Origin: Edaphobacter dinghuensis
GTDB lineage: Bacteria > Acidobacteriota > Terriglobia > Terriglobales > Acidobacteriaceae
NCBI RefSeq assembly: GCF_014640335.1
Contig: NZ_BMGT01000002.1
Span: forward strand, 558,001 to 622,000
Direction of reading: 5' to 3'
Length of the DNA: 64,000 bases
In this document: piece after piece, positions 61,801 to 64,000 of the stretch
How the letters are laid out: each line of letters opens with the position of its first letter
Numbering within the stretch: the first letter of the stretch is position 1
The notes under the pieces: model-generated
Told to the model about the DNA's origin: nothing
Seen by the model: only the letters and a program-made list of their open reading frames with translations
Database searches by the model: none
Program-made: the position numbers and the translations under genes

Positions 61801-63015
61801 GGCATCGATGTCCTTGAATCAACCAACTACGCCGCACTTGCCGAAGCTGCTAAACGCCATAACAACCACCTGCGCCTCGGCCTGCTCACCAACCAGTCCG
61901 GCCTCGACAGCAAGGGACGCCGCACCGTCGATCTCCTCGCCACCGACGCTCCCAAATTCGTTCCCGGCCTTACGCTCACGACGCTCTTTTCACCGGAGCA
62001 CGGTATCTTCGGCAAACAGGACACCACCAAGATCGCAGCCGAGACCGATCCCGACACGCATCTCCCCGTCATCAGCCTCTACGGTCCCAAAGACTCCGAC
62101 AAGCGCCCCAAGCCCGAAGACCTCGCTAAACTCGACGCCGTAGTCATCGACCTCCAAGATGCAGGCGTGCGCTTCTACACCTATGAGACCGTCGTCGGCT
62201 ACTTCCTCGAAGCCGCCGCACAGGCGCACATCGAAGTCATCCTCCTCGACCGCCCCAACCCTATCGGCGGAGAGCAAGTACAAGGACCAGTCTCCGATGC
62301 CGGCCTCGAATCCTACACCGACTACATGCCACTGCCGATCCGTCACGGCCTCACCCTCGGCGAACTGGCTCGTTACATCAACGGAGAGCGCCGCCTGCCC
62401 ACCGCCGCATCTGCCGACGTTCAGGTGCCTATCAACGCTCGTCTCACAGTAGTTCCCATGCAGAACTGGACGCGCAGCGAATACTTCGACCAGACCCGCC
62501 TGCCCTGGATCAACCCCAGCCCGAACCTACGCAGTCTCACCGCTGCCATTCTCTACCCCGGCGTGGCTCTGCTCGAAACCACCAACATCTCCGTGGGTCG
62601 CGGCACAGCTACGCCATTTGAGCACTTCGGCGCACCATACATCGACGCGCCCCAACTCGCCTCCTATCTCTCTGCCCGCAAGATTCCCGGCGTCACCTTC
62701 ACGCCCACCAGCTTCTCTGTAGCCGACACCGCAAATCGCTACCCCTACCATGGCCAGACGATCCCAGGAATCCACATCACCATCACCGACCGCAACGCGC
62801 TCGACGCGCCCGAGCTTGGCATCGAACTTCTCGCCGCCCTCCACCGCTTCTATCCCAAACAGTTCGACCTCGCCAAGGCGGAGCGGCTCACGGCCAGCGT
62901 CAACACCATGCTCGACCTCAGCAACAACACGGACCCGCGCAATATCGCGGACTCCTGGGCCAGCGATATTGCGGCGTTCAAAACACGTCGCGAGCCCTAT
63001 CTGCTCTATCGCTAG
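58819..63015 (+). CDS. Trifunctional fusion: sodium:solute symporter + beta-lactamase-like hydrolase + DUF1343 (NamZ) muramidase
   Basis: A 1398-aa polypeptide. Residues 20-500 are a 12-14 helix sodium:solute symporter (HPVDLALIALYLIGITLFGL, SSTTVVDFYMHW). Residues 505-530 look like an internal signal peptide (ILTTALLAILAFHAKPAEAQ), which would carry the rest into the periplasm. Residues 545-960 are a serine beta-lactamase/AmiE-like domain with S609xxK612 (MASLSKC) and Tyr702 in YSD. Residues 1015-1398 are DUF1343, the exo-beta-N-acetylmuramidase NamZ family (LFSPEHGIFG, LDRPNPIGG). The start is a TTG at 58819 with AGGAG 7 bases upstream. Bacillus encodes such an amidase and NamZ as separate genes next to mur genes. 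I infer peptidoglycan-fragment degradation coupled to uptake. No internal start codon of note separates the parts. Confidence 0.9.
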   Translation: MTGCFEALALAVPTRLHPVDLALIALYLIGITLFGLRFRSRKTTDGRSLKSYFLADRSIPWWAIALSIVSAETSTLTIISIPGLAFGGDFGFLQVVFGYLVGRIVVAAIFLPKYFQGEMLTAYQLIDKRFGPTLHKVTALLFLLTRAAAEGVRVFAVSIVVGIAIGTRDVLSIAIISALTLLYTFEGGMAAVIWTDVVQMIIYIGGTLVAMATLGTHVPGGWSQIHTVAAAAGKFHLFHFALNLTETYTFWAGLIGGTFLTMASHGTDQLMVQRMLAARNLRQSIVALLSSGVIILFQFTLFLLIGAGLFVFYGMHPTAFASADRIFPTFIVREMPIGVAGLLVAAILAAAMSNLSAALNSLSSTTVVDFYMHWRPTADDRERMMISRSSTIVWAFVLFAIAVYSVHAGGKGHVVEIGLSIASVAYGALLGVFLLGTLTRYATQTGAILGMIAGFALNILLWLHTDPITLGPITIPHIAWTWYVFIGALTTFGIGTVASFIFRSKHKAKILTTALLAILAFHAKPAEAQVRAPHLQHSFSVTKEDSTASPNFAAISNLVNDAVAQKKLPGAVVLIGHDNKIVFEQAYGHRSLEPNVEPMTEDTIFDMASLSKCLSTAVAVMQLYEEHKLNFDDPVAKYFPAFAANGKENVTIRELLTHYSGLPPDINLKDTPWGLSAPDKAEGIRRALNSPLVTAPGTHFEYSDINFITLGALVEKLSGESLDVYAQQHIFTPLHMTHTRYLPFAEACGPHETLGAAIALSTPPRLLQSGESSTAVFKDYSCPPPHWITSAIIPHIAPTTYDDEGTSATNPDFGHMLRGTVNDPTTRRMGGVAGHAGVFSTASDVALFAQALLDKLTKNTGPFPLKQSTLELMTKPEQPSSAETRATIFIPDGKTTKGVATRGFGWDINSAFSRPRGGVFPIGSFGHTGFTGTSLWMDPASNSYVILLSNAVHPRGNPPISVLRGEIATAAGEALHLNEGIAATTTESSAPTLTGIDVLESTNYAALAEAAKRHNNHLRLGLLTNQSGLDSKGRRTVDLLATDAPKFVPGLTLTTLFSPEHGIFGKQDTTKIAAETDPDTHLPVISLYGPKDSDKRPKPEDLAKLDAVVIDLQDAGVRFYTYETVVGYFLEAAAQAHIEVILLDRPNPIGGEQVQGPVSDAGLESYTDYMPLPIRHGLTLGELARYINGERRLPTAASADVQVPINARLTVVPMQNWTRSEYFDQTRLPWINPSPNLRSLTAAILYPGVALLETTNISVGRGTATPFEHFGAPYIDAPQLASYLSARKIPGVTFTPTSFSVADTANRYPYHGQTIPGIHITITDRNALDAPELGIELLAALHRFYPKQFDLAKAERLTASVNTMLDLSNNTDPRNIADSWASDIAAFKTRREPYLLYR

Positions 63016-63124
63016 CTAACGATTCCGGCAGGTATTCATCTCACTACTGGTAGCAAAATTCATCTTCTCTTCGCCATCTTTACGTCACAATAGAGAGATA
63101 GGCATTTTGCAGAGAGGGAAGTAC

Positions 63125-63799
63125 ATGCCCCGCATTCATTTTCAACAACAACTCGTCGCCCTGAAAGACAAACTGCTCGCCATGGCCGCGCTTTCGCAAC
63201 AGGCCCTCAGCCTCTCCATCGACGCCTACCTCGGCAGCGACGCCATCCTCTGCGACCACATCAAGGAGATTGAGGAAGCCATCAACGCAGCCGAGCGCGA
63301 CGTCGACGAGATGGCGTACGATCTGCTCGCCAAAGAGCAGCCCATGGCCATCGACCTCCGCTTCATCCTCTCCGTCATCAAGATCAACGGCGACCTCGAG
63401 CGCATCGGAGATCAGGCGACCAACATCTCGCAACGGGTCCAGATTCTCCAAAACGGCCCTTCCATCTCCCTGCCTGTCGATATCTCCGAGATGGGAGAGA
63501 AGGTCGGCGTTATGATCCGCACCGCCATTCAGGCCCTGCTCGAAGCCGATGCCAAACTCGCCGACACCGTTCTCGCCATGGACGACGAGATCGACGATAT
63601 GAACCGCACCGTCCAGACCGAACTGATCGACCTGATGCAGCACCATCCTGAGTTCAGCAGCCAGGCGTTAAATGCCATCATCGTCTCGCGCAACCTCGAG
63701 CGCTCCGCCGACCACGCCACCAACATCGCCGAAGACGTCATCTTCTGGGTACGAGGCTCCGATGTGCGTCACCTCTTTTCGCTTGCCCACGCTGAATAG
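63125..63799 (+). CDS. phoU: Phosphate transport system regulator PhoU
   Basis: A 224-aa all-helical protein of two three-helix bundles. The metal-binding repeats ERIGDQATNISQR and ERSADHATNIAEDVIF mark the two halves. PhoU links the Pst phosphate transporter to the PhoR-PhoB sensor and dampens phosphate starvation responses. The start at 63125 has GAGGGAAG just upstream; a longer frame starts at 63107. No pst or phoB gene is in the window, so it is separated from its usual operon, at least on this side. It follows the fusion gene by 109 bases. Confidence 0.94.
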   Translation: MPRIHFQQQLVALKDKLLAMAALSQQALSLSIDAYLGSDAILCDHIKEIEEAINAAERDVDEMAYDLLAKEQPMAIDLRFILSVIKINGDLERIGDQATNISQRVQILQNGPSISLPVDISEMGEKVGVMIRTAIQALLEADAKLADTVLAMDDEIDDMNRTVQTELIDLMQHHPEFSSQALNAIIVSRNLERSADHATNIAEDVIFWVRGSDVRHLFSLAHAE

Positions 63800-63802
63800 G
63801 CA

Positions 63803-64000
<198 letters not shown>

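Overview
The window is a chromosomal segment of a GC-rich Gram-negative heterotroph, most likely an acidobacterium of the Terriglobia group (Granulicella/Edaphobacter/Terriglobus type). The clues are a secreted GWxTD-domain protein next to a carboxypeptidase-regulatory/beta-barrel protein, a large Pro-tailed secreted protein of unknown family, a PPi-type phosphofructokinase, a UxaE-type hexuronate epimerase and a wealth of outer-membrane and amino-sugar genes. This is inference from gene content; no rRNA, tRNA, CRISPR array, phage or insertion sequence was seen.

Layout. 0-4.9 kb: LysR regulator, then amtB-glnB on the minus strand and a BBP2-type porin. 4.9-11.6 kb: a glutamine synthetase family gene, then a complete reductive pyrimidine-degradation operon (beta-ureidopropionase, preT, preA, dihydropyrimidinase). 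Together these form a nitrogen-scavenging island: ammonia released from uracil/thymine can be taken up (AmtB), sensed (PII) and assimilated (GS). 11.6-12.1 kb is a non-coding stretch with a degenerate ~30-bp tandem repeat and a dispersed-repeat-like segment. 12.1-21.8 kb: secreted/envelope proteins, a MacA/MacB-like adaptor and ATPase without a permease, a 916-aa secreted unknown, and a methyltransferase that overlaps it tail to tail.

22-29 kb: a minus-strand run pepP-accB-accC-thiE-APC-APC. 29-33 kb: a Tat-type metallophosphoesterase, DUF779 + aldehyde dehydrogenase, YceI and a small HTH protein. 33-39 kb: PPi-type phosphofructokinase, carB, carA, VOC protein and a 40-aa secreted His/Arg peptide not previously listed among the long ORFs.

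39.7-50.8 kb is the most interesting metabolic block. It holds larE-larC-larB, which make the nickel-pincer (NPN) cofactor, followed by a hexuronate catabolic cluster (SDR dehydrogenase, KDG-type kinase, uxaE, uxaC). A LarA-family protein that keeps the NPN-binding Lys and His residues is embedded in that cluster. Two GntR/FadR-type operator palindromes precede uxaE and uxaC. The arrangement suggests a nickel-pincer-dependent hydroxyacid epimerase working in sugar-acid catabolism.

51-64 kb: a coiled-coil porin and a GH20 hexosaminidase diverge from a 39-bp near-perfect palindrome. They are followed by nagA, an Hsp70-like gene, a BadF-type amino-sugar kinase and a 1398-aa protein that fuses a sodium:solute symporter, a serine beta-lactamase-like amidase/esterase and a DUF1343 (NamZ-type muramidase) domain in one polypeptide. 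The fusion looks like a one-protein module for peptidoglycan-fragment salvage. The window ends with phoU and the 3' end of an aldehyde dehydrogenase.
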